A stretch of 64,000 bases of DNA from Wolfiporia cocos (GCA_029448655.1 JACCLO010000008.1:1736001-1800000); one strand, 5' to 3'. Positions 12,509-24,588 are shown, numbered from the stretch's first letter. Notes: generated by a model from the sequence alone, not told the origin. Program-made: numbers and translations.

Positions 12509-14356
12509 ATGATATTTGGACCAGAATTCCCAGCACGACTGATTGAACTCTTGCCCGAGGACATTCAAGGAGTCTACAGACTCAACCAATACGAGTGGAC
12601 TGACACCATTGGAGCCTTCCGTAACCGCGGAGGAATTGTTGTCATCCCCAGAGAAGATAGGGCATCGAAGTGGGTACAAGTATACCCCTCCGCAGGAACG
12701 ACCGCTTGGGAAATAACGCGTGAAGCGTTCGAACGATTCGGAGAAATCCCTCCGATGTCAACCGCGACGTTGACCGAAAACGAAACCGAAACCATCAACA
12801 GAACCTTCGATGCCGATGGAAATACGAATCAGCCTTCGGGCGCCACAGGAATGGCAGGAATTGAGCGCATTGGAGATGATGGGAGAAATCCTGGAAACTT
12901 TACAGGAACAGATAACAGCCAGACCGGAGGACAGGACCCTCCAGGATTTATATCTGCTTTTGCGCAGAGTGGGATTGGGCTTATGGCTGGAGGAACAGAC
13001 CTCTTTGGAAGCCCCCCACAGAACGCACCTGGAATGGGTAGCGGAGGAAATCCGTCTTGGACTAGCCCAAGCGGAGGAATGGGAACGACAAACCCAGGAA
13101 CATGGCCTTCAGGCCTATTTGGACGAACCTTCGCAGGTACAAGCGGAGGAGGACTCGGAGGAAACTTCGGACTCGGAGGAGGGAATGCCCCCCCTCCTGG
13201 AGGACTCGGAGGAGGAACCCCCGCGAACCCCGGAGGAGGAAACCCTGGAGGGAACCCAGGGAACCCCAGAGGAATCCCAGGAAACCCGGGTGGAGGATAC
13301 CCGGGAGGAGGAGGACCCCCAGGAGGGCCTCCACCACCGAATGTGCCGCAGCCTCAACCTCCGGCGCCGAACCCGTACTACCAACCCCCGATGATGAAGA
13401 TCAATCCCCCAGACGTATTCGACGGGGAACGATCCGACATGCAGAACTCCATAAACCAGTGTAATTCCTGGTTTACGATGTACAAAACGTCATTCCAAAA
13501 CGACGTTCAGAGAGTGATCTTTATCCTCTCTTATATTTCGAACAAAGGAAAAACGGGCCAATGGAAACAGAATTATCACCGGGTTTATACGAACCCCCAG
13601 ACGAAACGATTCTTCCCGCCTAGTCTTGCACAGTTTGATGCAGACTTCCAGAAAGCCTTCGGAGCCATCGAAGAGGTACAGAAAGCGCGGAAGAAAATCC
13701 TGGACGTAACCCAGGACAGGAAGGACATCGATGATTATATCACCGAGTTCAACAACTTGGCCGGGAAGGCCCAGTACGATCGATACAGCACGGACGGAAA
13801 CGCGTTGCTCATAACCCTCTTCAAAAAAGGATTACCTGAACATACGACCCGATACATCATCGGTGTTCGGCCGCTACCAGCGACCATTGATGAATGGCAG
13901 TCCGCTGCCTCGTACTATGAAAATACGTACAAGATATTCCTGAAACGGGATAAACCGTTTGTCAAGAAAAAGGCTTGGCAAACCTCGAACCAGAATAACG
14001 GACGCACTAGTGCTCCACAGACAACCGCACCGAAAGATCCGAATGCGATGGATGTAGATCGAATGACCACCCAGGAAAGGGACGATCACATCAAGAAGGG
14101 AAAATGTTTCACCTGCCATCAGCCAGGACATATGTCGCGAGACTGTCCAAAGAGGCCGAGGAAGCCAGCCCGCCCTAGGCGGACTACTCAAAAAACCGAA
14201 GAAGAAGAAGCCGAGCAAGAAGCTCGCATTGAAGAAGTCTCTGAGGAAGAGACTGAATACATGACCGCTAACAGAGCGGTCACGGCAATTAGGGCTCTGA
14301 AAGCCAAGAACCCCGAGCTCCTAGCACGGCTCGTAGAAGAACAGGATTTTGCCTAG
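12509..14356 (+). CDS. gag: Gag polyprotein of element E
   Basis: One 615-codon frame directly downstream of the 5' LTR. Order: an N-terminal domain (RLIELLPEDIQGVYRLNQY), a long Gly/Pro/Asn-rich low-complexity stretch (about residues 110-285), a Ty3-type capsid/retrotrans_gag region (FDGERSDMQNSINQCNSWF to PATIDEWQSAASYYENTYK), and one CCHC zinc knuckle CFTCHQPGHMSRDC near residue 535, then an Arg/Lys and acidic tail. Gag assembles the virus-like particle; the knuckle binds template RNA. The stop TAG lies inside the 5-bp target site of element D. Pol would have followed at once in the empty site, so pol expression probably needed readthrough or a frameshift at this stop. Confidence 0.9.
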   Translation: MIFGPEFPARLIELLPEDIQGVYRLNQYEWTDTIGAFRNRGGIVVIPREDRASKWVQVYPSAGTTAWEITREAFERFGEIPPMSTATLTENETETINRTFDADGNTNQPSGATGMAGIERIGDDGRNPGNFTGTDNSQTGGQDPPGFISAFAQSGIGLMAGGTDLFGSPPQNAPGMGSGGNPSWTSPSGGMGTTNPGTWPSGLFGRTFAGTSGGGLGGNFGLGGGNAPPPGGLGGGTPANPGGGNPGGNPGNPRGIPGNPGGGYPGGGGPPGGPPPPNVPQPQPPAPNPYYQPPMMKINPPDVFDGERSDMQNSINQCNSWFTMYKTSFQNDVQRVIFILSYISNKGKTGQWKQNYHRVYTNPQTKRFFPPSLAQFDADFQKAFGAIEEVQKARKKILDVTQDRKDIDDYITEFNNLAGKAQYDRYSTDGNALLITLFKKGLPEHTTRYIIGVRPLPATIDEWQSAASYYENTYKIFLKRDKPFVKKKAWQTSNQNNGRTSAPQTTAPKDPNAMDVDRMTTQERDDHIKKGKCFTCHQPGHMSRDCPKRPRKPARPRRTTQKTEEEEAEQEARIEEVSEEETEYMTANRAVTAIRALKAKNPELLARLVEEQDFA

Positions 14357-15029
14357 TGACACAGACTAGACTGTGGGACTCACACTATAACCTTGTAGGC
14401 GACTTGAAGTAGTTGCTAGAGGTTGGTGAGGAGACTAGTGGGCGCAAGCAGAGATGTTATGTAACTGTGCGAATGCAGAGAACAAATCTAAGGCTTATCC
14501 GCAGGGATAGCCCTACTTATATACATGCTTTGTTTGGTTACCGGTAAGGGAGCCAAACATGAAGGTGGTCTGTGCGCAGACATAACTAATATGGTTAAGT
14601 CGTAAACTACAGTAGACCATGTGCGCCGGTAATGGCCGCACCAGTAAGAGCGTTTGTTTGGACCGTAGGTCCATGTTGTGGAAGTGGCTGTAGCTACGTT
14701 AGTAAGCCATGCATGTGGTTATTATATACCGGTATCGGGATATGATATCGAGCGGACCGCTTATCCAATTATACTGACATAGCCCGGTATCGGGATATGA
14801 GTAAGGCGCGTGACACCAGAGGTTAGTCCGCTGAGTCATTGACGCGTACAAGCGTGTTATGTACGTGTTGTTATGACAAGCGGACGTATACCGCGTTGTG
14901 TACGTGTTGTTTGGTTGCGTGTACGTGTAGACGGGCGCTTAGGAGCGTAAATGTCTACAAGATCGTAGAAATACCAGATAAATATGTAAAAATACGGGAA
15001 AAATAGTGGCATGTCCCAAATCTGTGATA
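14357..15029 (-). repeat. 3' LTR of element D
   Basis: Starts TGACACAGACTAGACTG on the plus strand and ends CTGTGATA, with a C-to-T change in the terminal CA. It is 26 nt shorter than its partner owing to a deletion near 14,740. Confidence 0.9.
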
Positions 15030-15068
15030 TTACCCCCTCTTCAGGTTTCATTGTCCCTAATGGAACGA

Positions 15069-17701
15069 TTACTTTCCTGTGGAGCCGAATCCACCAGTAC
15101 CGCGCTCGGATTTAATCTTTTCAAAGTAAGATTTTCCGTGTAGCGTAATATGCGGGTCCTTAGCAACTTCGCAGATAAGTTGCGCAATCTTATCGCCGGC
15201 TCGGATATCAATAGATATGTCCGAGTGATTCTGAAGAATAATGATTACTTCGCCTTGATAATCGTGGTCGATGACGCCACCCATTACGTCTATGCCTTTG
15301 CGGGCAAGACTAGAGCGGGGGGCGATACGTCCGTAAGTGCCGAAAGGTACCTGGATTTTCAGTTTGGTGTTGTATTCTGTCTGCCCGTGAGCTGGCAGAA
15401 CATCGCCTGTTGCAGTGTACAGGTCAAATCCAACCGAGTCCTTGGTTACTTTTTCCGGCATTCCGCTGCCTTCACCGACTACGATTTTCAAGTCCGCATT
15501 TTGGTTAATGTCAGCTGACATCCATCCCCCGTCAGGGTGTCTAACCATGCGCTGCTTAGGATCCTTCGCAAATTCTTCGCGATACTGCGGCCAGTCGTCT
15601 GGCCACGTGCATTCGTCGGCTTCCCAGTCGTTGCTGTCAGGGTCGAAGACGTGAACTGCTTCTTTCCTTCTAGCTGATCGCCTGAGGGGGACATCCTGCA
15701 TGGGAATGGCATGTGAAGCCTTGTATTCCTGCAGAATGTCATATGCCGTGTCGAGATCGGCTTCGCGTACCCAGGAGTCGTCATTGATACCGAATCCTTT
15801 CCATCGGATTCTGTATTCAACTCTTCCTGCGCGGAGCCAATGATCTAAGATCTTCTCAACTTCCCATAATTCCTCGCCGTCGACCATTTCTGGTTGAGGC
15901 TCTGGATTTTTCTGATGCACCGGGTCCTTGTACATGACCAACTTGGAAGCGTGAAATACTGGGTGATAGGCCCTGTATTGCTCGTCCATGTGTACCCTAA
16001 AGGTGACCGGAGATAATTGTTCAATTATCTTAAATGGTCCCAAATAGCGTGGACTAAGACTTCTTTCGGAGTCTTGCCAGCTACGGGCGTCAACGAGAAC
16101 TTTGTCACCGACTTTAAATGGTACCGAGCGCTTGTGTTGATCATAGTACCAAGACCAGCGTTCAGCAGCCAATTTCATTGCTGCCTTAGCTTGTTCTTGT
16201 GCTGACCATCTGGCGTAAGCAAATTGGTTTAAATCCGAGTATTGCGTCGGCTTCAAATCCGTAGGTCCTGCATTGGGATGCCTTCCTAGTTCGACGAAGA
16301 ATGGACTATTCTTGGTCGTCTCACTAGCCGCGTTATTGTACGCAAACTCTGCCGTGGGGAGATAGAACACCCAGTTATCTTTTTGGATAACGTCGATGTA
16401 GCCTCGTAGGTATTGTTCTAGGATTTGGTTAATTCTCTCCGTTTGACCGTCCGCTTGCGGGTGGTAGGCTGTCGTCATCGACCTCTGAATTCCCAATTGT
16501 TCGCACCATCCCTTGAATAGCTCAGAAGAGAATTGCAGTCCGCTATCCGAAATGATTTGTTTCGGAAGTCTGTGATTCGGATAAATCCGAAGGTACAGGA
16601 GGTTTGCTAATTCTTTTGCCGAGATATTGTCTGACGTGGGAATGAAGTGTGCGCGCTTGGTCAATCGGTCCACTACTACCATAATAGCAGTGAATTGTTT
16701 GAATTCGCCGCTGGGTGGTAAGTGAACGATGAAGTCGATTGTGATTGTGTCCCAAGGTGCTTCCGGTACTGGGAGCGGTTGCAGGGGTCCATACGGGGTC
16801 TAGTTGCAGTTCTTCATGCGTTGGCATGTGTCGCAACCTTCCACGTATTGCTTTACCATTGTGGTCATTCCAGGCCACCAGTAATTACGCGATAGAAGCT
16901 CATAGGTCTTCCATCGTCCGAAGTGACCGGCTGTTACATGGTCATGATGTAACTCCAGAATCTTCGTTCGCAATTCCTTAGGCTCTTTTGGAACGTACGC
17001 TTTTCCTCGTCTGAGGAGTAATCCAGCCTCCATGTTCCATTCCTGGAGATCTTTACCGAATTCCTTGGGACCACTTTTTAGTAGTTCCTGGTAATCTTTG
17101 GTAATCTGATCGTTCATGAGGGCTTGTCGGATCTGTCGGAGAAGGTCCTCGTTGCCCAATTGTATCTCCTGCTGTGACGCTTCTAGCACCCTAACCGTGA
17201 AGTATATCGGTTTCAGCAAAATTTGATCGCGATTGTCGAGTTCCACCCCCTCTTCATGGTCTGGCCTCCGTGACAGAGGATCAGCCGTAAGCATTGTTTT
17301 ACCGGGTTTGTGACACATGGTGAAGTTGAACCTTGTCAGGTAAAGACTCCAACGTGCCTGTCTCTGGGTTAGCCGTTGTGCCGATTTGAAATATGTCAGA
17401 TTGAGATGGTCCGACCATACTTCGAATTTGTGTGGATGTCCTTCGAGGTAATGTCTCCATTCCTCTAGAGCGCGGATGATTGCGAGCAACTCCTTATCGT
17501 AAATCTCATAGTTCCTTTCGGGTGCTGATAGAGATTTCGAGTAAAAGGCTACCGGGTGCCAGAGCTTATCCTCCGAGCTTATCCTCTGAAGAGTATTGTG
17601 ATAGCACCGCACCAGTTGCGTAATCGGAAGAATCCGCTTCCACGTGGAACGGGGACTCCTGATCTGGGATCCGGAGTATTGGAGCCGATGTGAAAGCTTC
17701 C
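15069..17701 (-). pseudogene. pol: Element D pol, distal part: RNase H, integrase, chromodomain, dUTPase
   Basis: Read on the minus strand. RNase H carries [14 protein letters not shown], then YEIYDKELLAIIRALEEWR. Integrase has the HHCC finger (HHDHVTAGH..CDTCQRMK) and the D,D-35-E residues in IDFI, SDSGLQFSS and QTERINQ. A chromodomain-like segment follows (EVEKILDHWLRAGR..IRWKGFGINDDSW). The C-terminus is a complete trimeric-type dUTPase: SVGFDLYTA, GRIAPRSSLARKG, GGVIDHDYQGEV, AGDKIAQLI and RGTGGFGSTG, ending at the TAA at 15,069. An in-frame TAG at 16,800-16,802 separates the HHCC finger from the catalytic core, and a 13-bp tandem duplication (gagcttatcctcc) near 17,570 shifts the RNase H frame. 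dUTPase would lower dUTP during cDNA synthesis. Its place at the pol C-terminus differs from element E. Confidence 0.88.
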
Positions 17702-17706
17702 TTGAG

Positions 17707-19734
17707 TGACACAGATGTGTCACAGATTTATCTGGGGCTTACAGCATTTTTCCTATGATTATAGCAATTTACCTGGGATTTATACGTCTAACTACAAGTT
17801 ATCTACGGGTTAACTCCCGTTGCCACCACGACAAGCTCTTAATTGGGCTTATCAACCACATGACTAGCTTACATAACGCTACGGTACATCCACGTCCAAT
17901 AGCAACACTACAGCTACGTCATAGGTCTCGCCTGTTAGAGCAAGACCAGCCACATCATAAGATCTTAGATCATAATGATAGGCCGAGCGCGGCACGCTCG
18001 CATAATAATGTCCACAACACCAAACATCGCCACCAAGCAATGTTCTATTGGGTCGGCCTCCTCGGCTTCCTACCGTCATAAGATCCTTGATCATAATGAC
18101 ACCTCAGGCGCGGCACGCCTTCGCATAATTATGTCAACACGACCATACAGCACTATATTACCAACAAGGCAATATCGTTGTTGGTCCGGCCTTATTGGCC
18201 ATCAATACCCGGGCTGTGCCCGCGTTTATCACAGATAATAATAAACCTCCTCTCTTACTATTGGTGCGGCCATTACCGGCCCACACGGCCATTGTAGATA
18301 GGATCATAAACACATAGATAAGATAAGCTTCGCCCATTGGCAAAGCCGCATAACCCGGAAAGGTAGTACTATACAGTAGCACATGACCTCTCTGCATACA
18401 TGTATTTAAGTAGGAGCCAAGCGCTCCATACTTCAGTTCTATTCTATCGTCTACAACCTCGAGTGCCCATGCTGCGGAGTACCATAGGTACTCCCCGTGG
18501 ACTACCATCGGTAGTCCCAAGCATCCTTGGTTCCGCCGCCGCTGCTACTTCCAATAGCTACTGCTGCACTGGGTCTATTCTCCTCTTCTAGTCACCCTAT
18601 AACCTAAGGATAGCGATTAGGTGAGTCCCACAGGATAGATCTGTGTCAAGATGGCTCTGTGGGACTCACCAAGCCAGTATCCTTGCGATGAACTAGGCGA
18701 CTTAGTGAGGAAGAGGTTATCAGACGACGCAGGAGGTAGGAGGTTCTTCTACGGCGTACGCCGAGAAGAATAGAACTAAAGTTATAGAGCGCTTGGCTCC
18801 TACTTATATACATGTGTACGGGAAGGTCACGTGCTACTAGCTAGCTATGTCCTTACCGGGTTATGTGGCTTTGCCAAGTGGCGAAGCTTATCTTATCTGA
18901 TGTTTAGTTACTCTATCTAGAATGGCCGTGGAAGGCCCTAATGGCCGACCCAATCGTAATAGAGGGATTATGTCTTTATTGTGTTACTAACGTGGGCGCA
19001 GCCCGGGTATAGGGGAAGCCGGTTGCCGGATACCTTGCGGTATCATGGCGATTGGCCGTGCTTCGTTGGATGACCAAGGCGAGACGCCGAGGTCGTTATG
19101 CCATTGGACGGGAAGTACCGTGGCATGTGTTACAGCCCGGTCCGGAGGGTTACCGGGCATGTGTTGGACTTAGCCGTGAGGCGAGGTCCGGTGTTTGGGC
19201 AATGCTGTGATGGCAGAAGCCCGGGACTTGGAGACCGCCGAGTCCGTGGGAGGCCGAGAAGGCCGTAGCCTATAGCGATATTGCCTTGATGCTAATATAG
19301 TGCTATTTGGCCGTGTTGCCATTATTATGCGAAGGCGTGGCGCGCCTGAGGTGTCATTGTGATCAAGGATCTTATGACGGTGGGAAGCCGAGAAGGCCGA
19401 CCCAATAGTACAAGGCCGCGAGGCACTGTTTGTACGTGTGGACATTATTATGCGAGCGTGCCGCGCTCGGCCTATCATTATGATCTAAGATCTATGACGT
19501 GGCTGGTCTTGCTCTGTCGGGCGAGACCGTATGACGTATCTATACTATGCTATTGGACCGGAAGGTGCCGTAGCATTATGTAAGCTGGTCATGTGGTTGA
19601 CGAGCCCTGTTAAGAGCTTGTCGTGGTGGCAATGGGAGTTAACCCGTAGATGACTTGTAGGTAGACGTATAAATCCCAGGTAAATTGCTATAATCATAGG
19701 AAAAATGCTGTAAGTCCCAGATAAATCTGTGACA
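17707..19734 (-). mobile_element. Solo LTR, family C, reverse, interrupted by a second family-C LTR; TSD TTGAG
   Basis: Lies within the RT-RNase H region of element D. Target duplication TTGAG at 17,702-17,706 and 19,735-19,739. The reverse LTR starts TGACACAGATG (17,707-17,717) and resumes at 18,654, ending CTGTGACA at 19,734. It is split by the forward LTR 17,718-18,648. The two LTRs form a large imperfect inverted repeat of about 1 kb per arm. Confidence 0.88.
17718..18648 (+). mobile_element. Solo LTR, family C, forward, nested; TSD AGATG
   Basis: TGTCACAG start and CTGTGTCA end, duplication AGATG at 17,713-17,717 and 18,649-18,653. It inserted 11 nt inside the end of the opposite-orientation family-C LTR. 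Confidence 0.87.
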
Positions 19735-19739
19735 TTGAG

Positions 19740-20478
19740 AGTTTGGAAGGCTTCCGCTTGTTCGGGTCCCCAGTTCCACTGCGTGTTTTTCTTGGACAGT
19801 TCGGCTAACGGCTTAACGACTTTGGAGAAGTCCTTAATGAACCGACGGTAGTAGTTGGCGAAGCCAACAAAGGCCTGGACGTCCTTCACCTTGCCAGGTG
19901 TAGGCCAGTCCATTACGCCGGCTACCTTCTTAGGGTCCATTTCGACTTTCCCTTTGGAAATAATCATTCCCAGGTATTCAATACTGCTTTGTTCGAAGAA
20001 GCACTTTTCAGGCTTCACGAACAAGTCGTTGTCTTGCAAGATTTGTAATACTTGCTTGACGATACGACGGTGTTCCCGCAAGTCGTTACCGAACACTAAG
20101 ATGTCGTCTAGGTAGACAATGACCTTTCCTTCTCTGATAAGGTCCCCTAGAATGTCGTTCATCATGTGTTGGAACGTGCTGGGTGCATTACAAAAACCGA
20201 AGTACATGACTACAGCTTCGTAAAGGCCGTTAGGCGTAATGAATGCGGTCTTCCATTCATCTCCCTCCTTGATTCTTACGTTGTTGTAACCCCAATGCAA
20301 GTCGAGCTTCGTAAATATCGAAGCGTGGCTAAGCTTATCGATAAGCTCGTCTATGCGTGGGAGAGGGTACCTGTTTTTAATGGTTAAGTTGTTTACTTTT
20401 CGGTAATCGACTACCATTCGGGCTCCGCCGTCTTTTTTAGGGACGAAGAAGACCGGACTCGCGATAGGGGATTTCGAG
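19740..20478 (-). pseudogene. pol: Element D reverse transcriptase core
   Basis: Minus-strand frame with the Ty3-type RT: SPVFFVPKKDGGARMVVDYR, YPLPRIDELIDKL, FTKLDLHWGYNNVRI, MYFGFCNAPSTFQ and the catalytic YLDDILVF, then the thumb/connection VGFANYYRRFIKDF. All catalytic aspartates are present, so RT itself was functional before disruption. The frame is cut on one side by the family-A LTR (20,484-21,448, between GYIR and SKSPIAS) and on the other by the family-C insertion at the start of RNase H. Confidence 0.9.
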
Positions 20479-20483
20479 TGTCG

Positions 20484-21448
20484 TGTCACAGACTTACCAG
20501 TCTGTGAGGACCCAGACAACTGGGGAGGCCCTAACGCCTAACAAGGCGGTGCGCAAGCCAGCAAGACCGCGACGTCGGCTGTATCCCATAGGGGAACTCC
20601 TAATGACACAAAACGCCTAAGGGCGTACCGTCTATCAGGGCCTTCTACCAAGGCAAGGTGGGACCCCCAGACTAGCACGCATAAGACTTAGAGTAATGAG
20701 GGAAACGCCCCAACGTCTAGAATAACAGTTCTGGGGAGTAAGCCCCAGAACGTCGCGGCTTAAGTACATGAGGAGACGTCGCATATCTACTAGAGACCCG
20801 CCCTAAAGGCAGGGTCTGTGCGCAGCGTTAGCGCTCCTAAGTCATGTGCTACTTATGTAAGCCTTGACCATGTGACCTGTACAGCGGGGTAGGCACCTAT
20901 ACCGCTACGCTACTTCTACAGAGTCCATTCTATGGCACGTGACGTATGTACCATGAGTCCCTTGGTTCGAGACAGGGGGGGGTACCTATTTCTGAGATTC
21001 TGTGACACCTAAGAAGTGACGAGTTGAGCGGGCACACAGACAAGCTAGTCGAGAGGGGCCCCGGGCCCGAGCGCACACAGATGGATGATAAGAAAGGAGC
21101 GTTAGCTCATTGACGAGAATCCTAAAGATGGGGCTGTAAGGCCACCATCTGTCGTAATATATACATGAGCGGTGGCAACGCTAGTACTACCCTAAAGAAC
21201 AGGCCCGTGCGCTGTATCTAACAGGTCATGTGCTAGTGACGCTACATGTAACTACTGTGACCGTGATGTGTCCGTACCTGAGGTGCGCGCTACCCTACAG
21301 CGCTAAACTACTAAGTCAGATGATCTATATGGCTAGAGGAGACGCTGGAGGTGGCTGAGGATCAGGAAGACGCGCGCGCACCTAGCGGCGCCTATGAATA
21401 CCAATAGCGAACGATGTACAGATACCCCCCCAGGAGTGATCCGTGACA
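20484..21448 (-). mobile_element. Solo LTR, family A, inserted in RT of element D; TSD TGTCG
   Basis: Duplication TGTCG at 20,479-20,483 and 21,449-21,453. About 556 nt of family-A LTR plus a nested family-B LTR (20,604-21,007). It separates the N-terminal RT residues (WIQKELRKGYIR) from SKSPIASPVFF. Confidence 0.88.
20604..21007 (-). mobile_element. Solo LTR, family B, nested in a family-A LTR; TSD CCTAA
   Basis: TGACACAAAACG start and TTCTGTGACA end, duplication CCTAA at 20,599-20,603 and 21,008-21,012. This is the fourth nesting level (E > D > A > B). Confidence 0.88.
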
Positions 21449-21453
21449 TGTCG

Positions 21454-22628
21454 GATGTAGCCCTTCCGTAACTCTTTCTGAATCCACTGATCTAGCGAGT
21501 TCGCTTCCTGAGGAGACATCTTGTATGCCTTACTCGGGGGCGGTAGCACCGCGTCATCGGGGAAGTCGATGGCGTGGTCGTATGGTTTCCGCTCGGCATC
21601 CTTTTGGATGCGCGTTGAGAAAATACCGTGGGACCAAACTCCTGCTATTCCTCCAGAACCAAGGATTTCCATTTCTGGAGATCCGCATCTGTCAGGAATT
21701 CATCGTCCGACTTCTCTGTTATCGACTGAATGGCGTCGATAAGGAGTTCCGTTCCTTTGTCAAGGGTGTTCACCCAAGTGACAAAGGGATTCTCAGGCTC
21801 CTCTAAGCCGAGAAAATCTATTGGAAAGTCGTTGATGATCTGATAGATGTTGCGGGGTTCGATTTCGTCTTCTTCCTCAGAAATCGAAACCCGTTTGCCA
21901 TGTTTGCATTTTTCCGTACACCAATATGTGAAAGTTCCTTCCGGCCAGTTGAAGTCCGGGTTGTGTTTCAGGAACCAGTCATATCCGAGGATCACATCCG
22001 CATTCTGTACGTCCATTACGTACAAGAATTCGGTGGACTTGTGTTCCTCGTGCACCATATAAGCTTTAACCGCCATATTGATATTACCGGCGGTATTAGA
22101 GGTACCGTCGGCGTTGCAAATCTCGAGAGGCGAAGGTAGTTTCTGAGTGACTAACTTCTCCTCATGAACGAGTTTTTTATCGATGACGCTTATTGATGCA
22201 CCGGTGTCGATTAATGCCATGGCGTTTACTTTCTTTCCATATACCCACAGTTCTACCTCAATGGAGAATGATTTATTGTCGTCTCGGGAATCATTTCCAT
22301 GTACAATATTATACATTGAGAAAAACTTGAGCGCGGTGGGGTCAGGATAAAAGTATTTTACAGGAGGGGCACGTGTAGCTAGTGTCCGAGTCCTCCGGGC
22401 AAAGTCCATTGCCGAGTTGCCGAATATACCGATATGGGATACCGAGTGACGTACGACCGCCTTATCTTCCCACAAGATAAGGGGTCCTTGTGAAGCCCCT
22501 TCGTAGGGGTGCTCTTCTTCAGAGAGCTGTATGCTCCCAGCCGCTGCGGGGCTGGTGCATTCTTCACAAGACGTCTTCGAGACACGTGGTGGGGGCGAGG
22601 GGAACCGAGATGGTCCCGACATTGGCAA
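21454..22628 (-). pseudogene. pol: Element D protease and N-terminal RT linker
   Basis: The minus-strand frame includes a retropepsin-like domain with MALIDTGASISVID (catalytic D-T-G) and VILGYDWF as the downstream psi-loop-like motif, followed by an acidic linker. A TAG at 21,645-21,647 and a one-base shift near 21,600 separate this frame from YDHAIDFPDDAVLPP..WIQKELRKGYIR, the start of RT. Protease would cleave Gag and Pol in the particle. Confidence 0.82.
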
Positions 22629-22692
22629 CGGTGGTGGCTGGGGCCGATGTTCCTGCTGATGTTGAGTCAGCCGTTACTTCTTCCCAGATCGT

Positions 22693-24588
22693 TCAGGAAC
22701 GATACGTCTTGTCATCCGCGGGGGGCACCGAGTACGGCTTCTTGCCAGAAGCCTGTCCCTTTCCACTACCCGAAGGAGCAGCCGTGGTCTTTCCAGACGC
22801 AGCAGCTGCATCCTTCGCCCTTTGTTGTTCGGCTCGCTGAGCGGCAGGCACGAACGTTCCCGCGGCCTTGTCTGCCGCAAGCTTAGGACACTTGTTGAAG
22901 TAGTGTCCTGTCTGCTTGCAATACGTGCAGACGGCGTTGGCGGTGTCGGCGGGGGCTTTGGCGGGCGCCTTTCCCTTGTCCTGCTTTTTCTCCGACTTCT
23001 TCGCAGAAGCGGAGGACGTCTCCTTCTTTTCGGCAGGGGCCGAGTCCTTCTTGCCGGCTTTCTCGAAGATCGAACCCTTGATCTTGTCAGGGTAAGATGT
23101 CTGATACATTTCGAGGGCGAAATCTATCAGGGGCTCGATGTCGGTGGGGGCTTTGAAGAACGGGGTCTTGCCGAGGACATTCAAGGTGTCCTTGACCTTT
23201 TCGGGGAGTGTTTCGGTGAACTCCCACACCAGGGTCTCGTTGGCGGTTTCGGAGAGACGGCCGAGGGTGCGGAACCGTTCGCAGTAATTGAAATAGTTCG
23301 ATTCGGCGAGTTCCTTGCCCTTGGTACCGTAGTAGCCGCGAATTTCCTTCTTCGCGATCTCCTTATCCGTCATCTTGCCGTATTGCACCATTACGGATTT
23401 GGTGAAATCCTCCCAGGTGCCGAGAGGTTCACCGTTTCCTGCCTTCTTGATGAGAGGCGAGAAAAACTTGTATGCATCCCCTGTGACACGGAAGAGGGCC
23501 GTGGTGATACGGTCATGGTTGTCGTAGACCCTGAGCGTACCGAAGTACAGGCCCATCTTCTCCACCCATTCCTGCACAGTCACCTTTCCAGATGACCCAG
23601 AGAATTCGGGGGGAGGGGGGATTTTCAGGTTTTGAGGCAGACCTGGAATCTGCGGGGCGACGGCTGCAGCAGCAGCAGCTGCAGCTTGTGCGGCGGCAGC
23701 GGCCTCGGCTGCACGGGTTCGAGCAGTGTTGGGGGCCGGTGTGGGTTCTTCCGGGGGCGTGCGGACACCGGGAGGGTTGGGAACGGAGGGGTTCTTTCGG
23801 CTCCTCCGGAGTTCCTCTTCAACTTTCTCCATGCGCTCGGCGAATGCATCCTCGAGGTCATCGAGCCGAGTCCGGTAATCGTCCCGGAGCTGTTTCTCCA
23901 TTTCGGAGAACTTGGCAGTGTAGTCCTGTCGGAGTTCCTTGCCAAGGTCCACCAGGGTGGACACAAGCTCGTTGCGGACTGTATTGACCGCTTCGTGTAG
24001 CTCGTCTTGGGCAATTTGTTCAATTGCCCTGGATTGCCCAGCCAGGGAGTCGATTCTGCCATGGATTCGCTCCAGGCGGACGTGCACCATCCGGCCGAGG
24101 GTGTCGACCTTGTCGTGGCTTATTGCCGCACTTCGTTGTACGGCGGCGTCGAGGATTGCCCCATGCAGGGGAGCATCCACCTTGTATTGTTCCTCTTCTG
24201 GGAGGTACGACTTGAGGCCTATTTCGACCTCATTGTTGGTTCGGCGTTCTGGGCCCAAAAACTCTATTTCTAGGGTTGTGACGGGTCCGATCGGTCGGGT
24301 GTAGCGAGCCGGTGGGTATCCGGGGATAGGTGTACCCGGACGCGTTCCCATGGGGTTGGATGGGGAGTCCCTTTGTGGGGGAACATCCTCGACTTCGTCT
24401 TCTTCCTCTTCCTCGCTCAGATGCTCCAAGGCCACCAGGGGTTGAGTCCCTGAGGGCCCTGCTACCGGGGTCACCGGACCTTCCGAGCGAAGGCGCATCG
24501 TGCGACGAGTAGCGAGGGGTGCACTGTTGGAGGAGGTGGAAGACATTGCGAATCTGTTTATGATGAATGTTAGTTTCCGGTTACTCAT
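22693..24588 (-). CDS. gag: Gag polyprotein of element D, 631 codons
   Basis: An uninterrupted frame. Order: an acidic stretch (HLSEEEEEDEVEDVPP), a long coiled-coil (about residues 155-265, HEAVNTVRNELVSTLVDLGK through RMEKVEEELRRS), an Ala-rich linker, a retrotrans_gag capsid region (FSGSSGKVTVQEWVEKMGLY to NETLVWEFTETLPEKVKD), a Lys-rich linker and one CCHC knuckle CTYCKQTGHYFNKC near residue 560. It overlaps the start of the protease frame by a short stretch, so pol expression may depend on a frameshift. It is the only element D gene here without a visible break. Confidence 0.9.
   Translation of the reverse strand: MSNRKLTFIINRFAMSSTSSNSAPLATRRTMRLRSEGPVTPVAGPSGTQPLVALEHLSEEEEEDEVEDVPPQRDSPSNPMGTRPGTPIPGYPPARYTRPIGPVTTLEIEFLGPERRTNNEVEIGLKSYLPEEEQYKVDAPLHGAILDAAVQRSAAISHDKVDTLGRMVHVRLERIHGRIDSLAGQSRAIEQIAQDELHEAVNTVRNELVSTLVDLGKELRQDYTAKFSEMEKQLRDDYRTRLDDLEDAFAERMEKVEEELRRSRKNPSVPNPPGVRTPPEEPTPAPNTARTRAAEAAAAAQAAAAAAAAVAPQIPGLPQNLKIPPPPEFSGSSGKVTVQEWVEKMGLYFGTLRVYDNHDRITTALFRVTGDAYKFFSPLIKKAGNGEPLGTWEDFTKSVMVQYGKMTDKEIAKKEIRGYYGTKGKELAESNYFNYCERFRTLGRLSETANETLVWEFTETLPEKVKDTLNVLGKTPFFKAPTDIEPLIDFALEMYQTSYPDKIKGSIFEKAGKKDSAPAEKKETSSASAKKSEKKQDKGKAPAKAPADTANAVCTYCKQTGHYFNKCPKLAADKAAGTFVPAAQRAEQQRAKDAAAASGKTTAAPSGSGKGQASGKKPYSVPPADDKTYRS

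Noticed and set aside
13062..13394. Open frames overlapping gag of element E on the other frames and strand
   Set aside because: Shadow frames of the Gly/Pro-rich low-complexity stretch.
22490..24512. Plus-strand frames opposite gag and protease of element D
   Set aside because: Antisense shadows with no domain similarity; the minus-strand frames carry the expected retroelement motifs.
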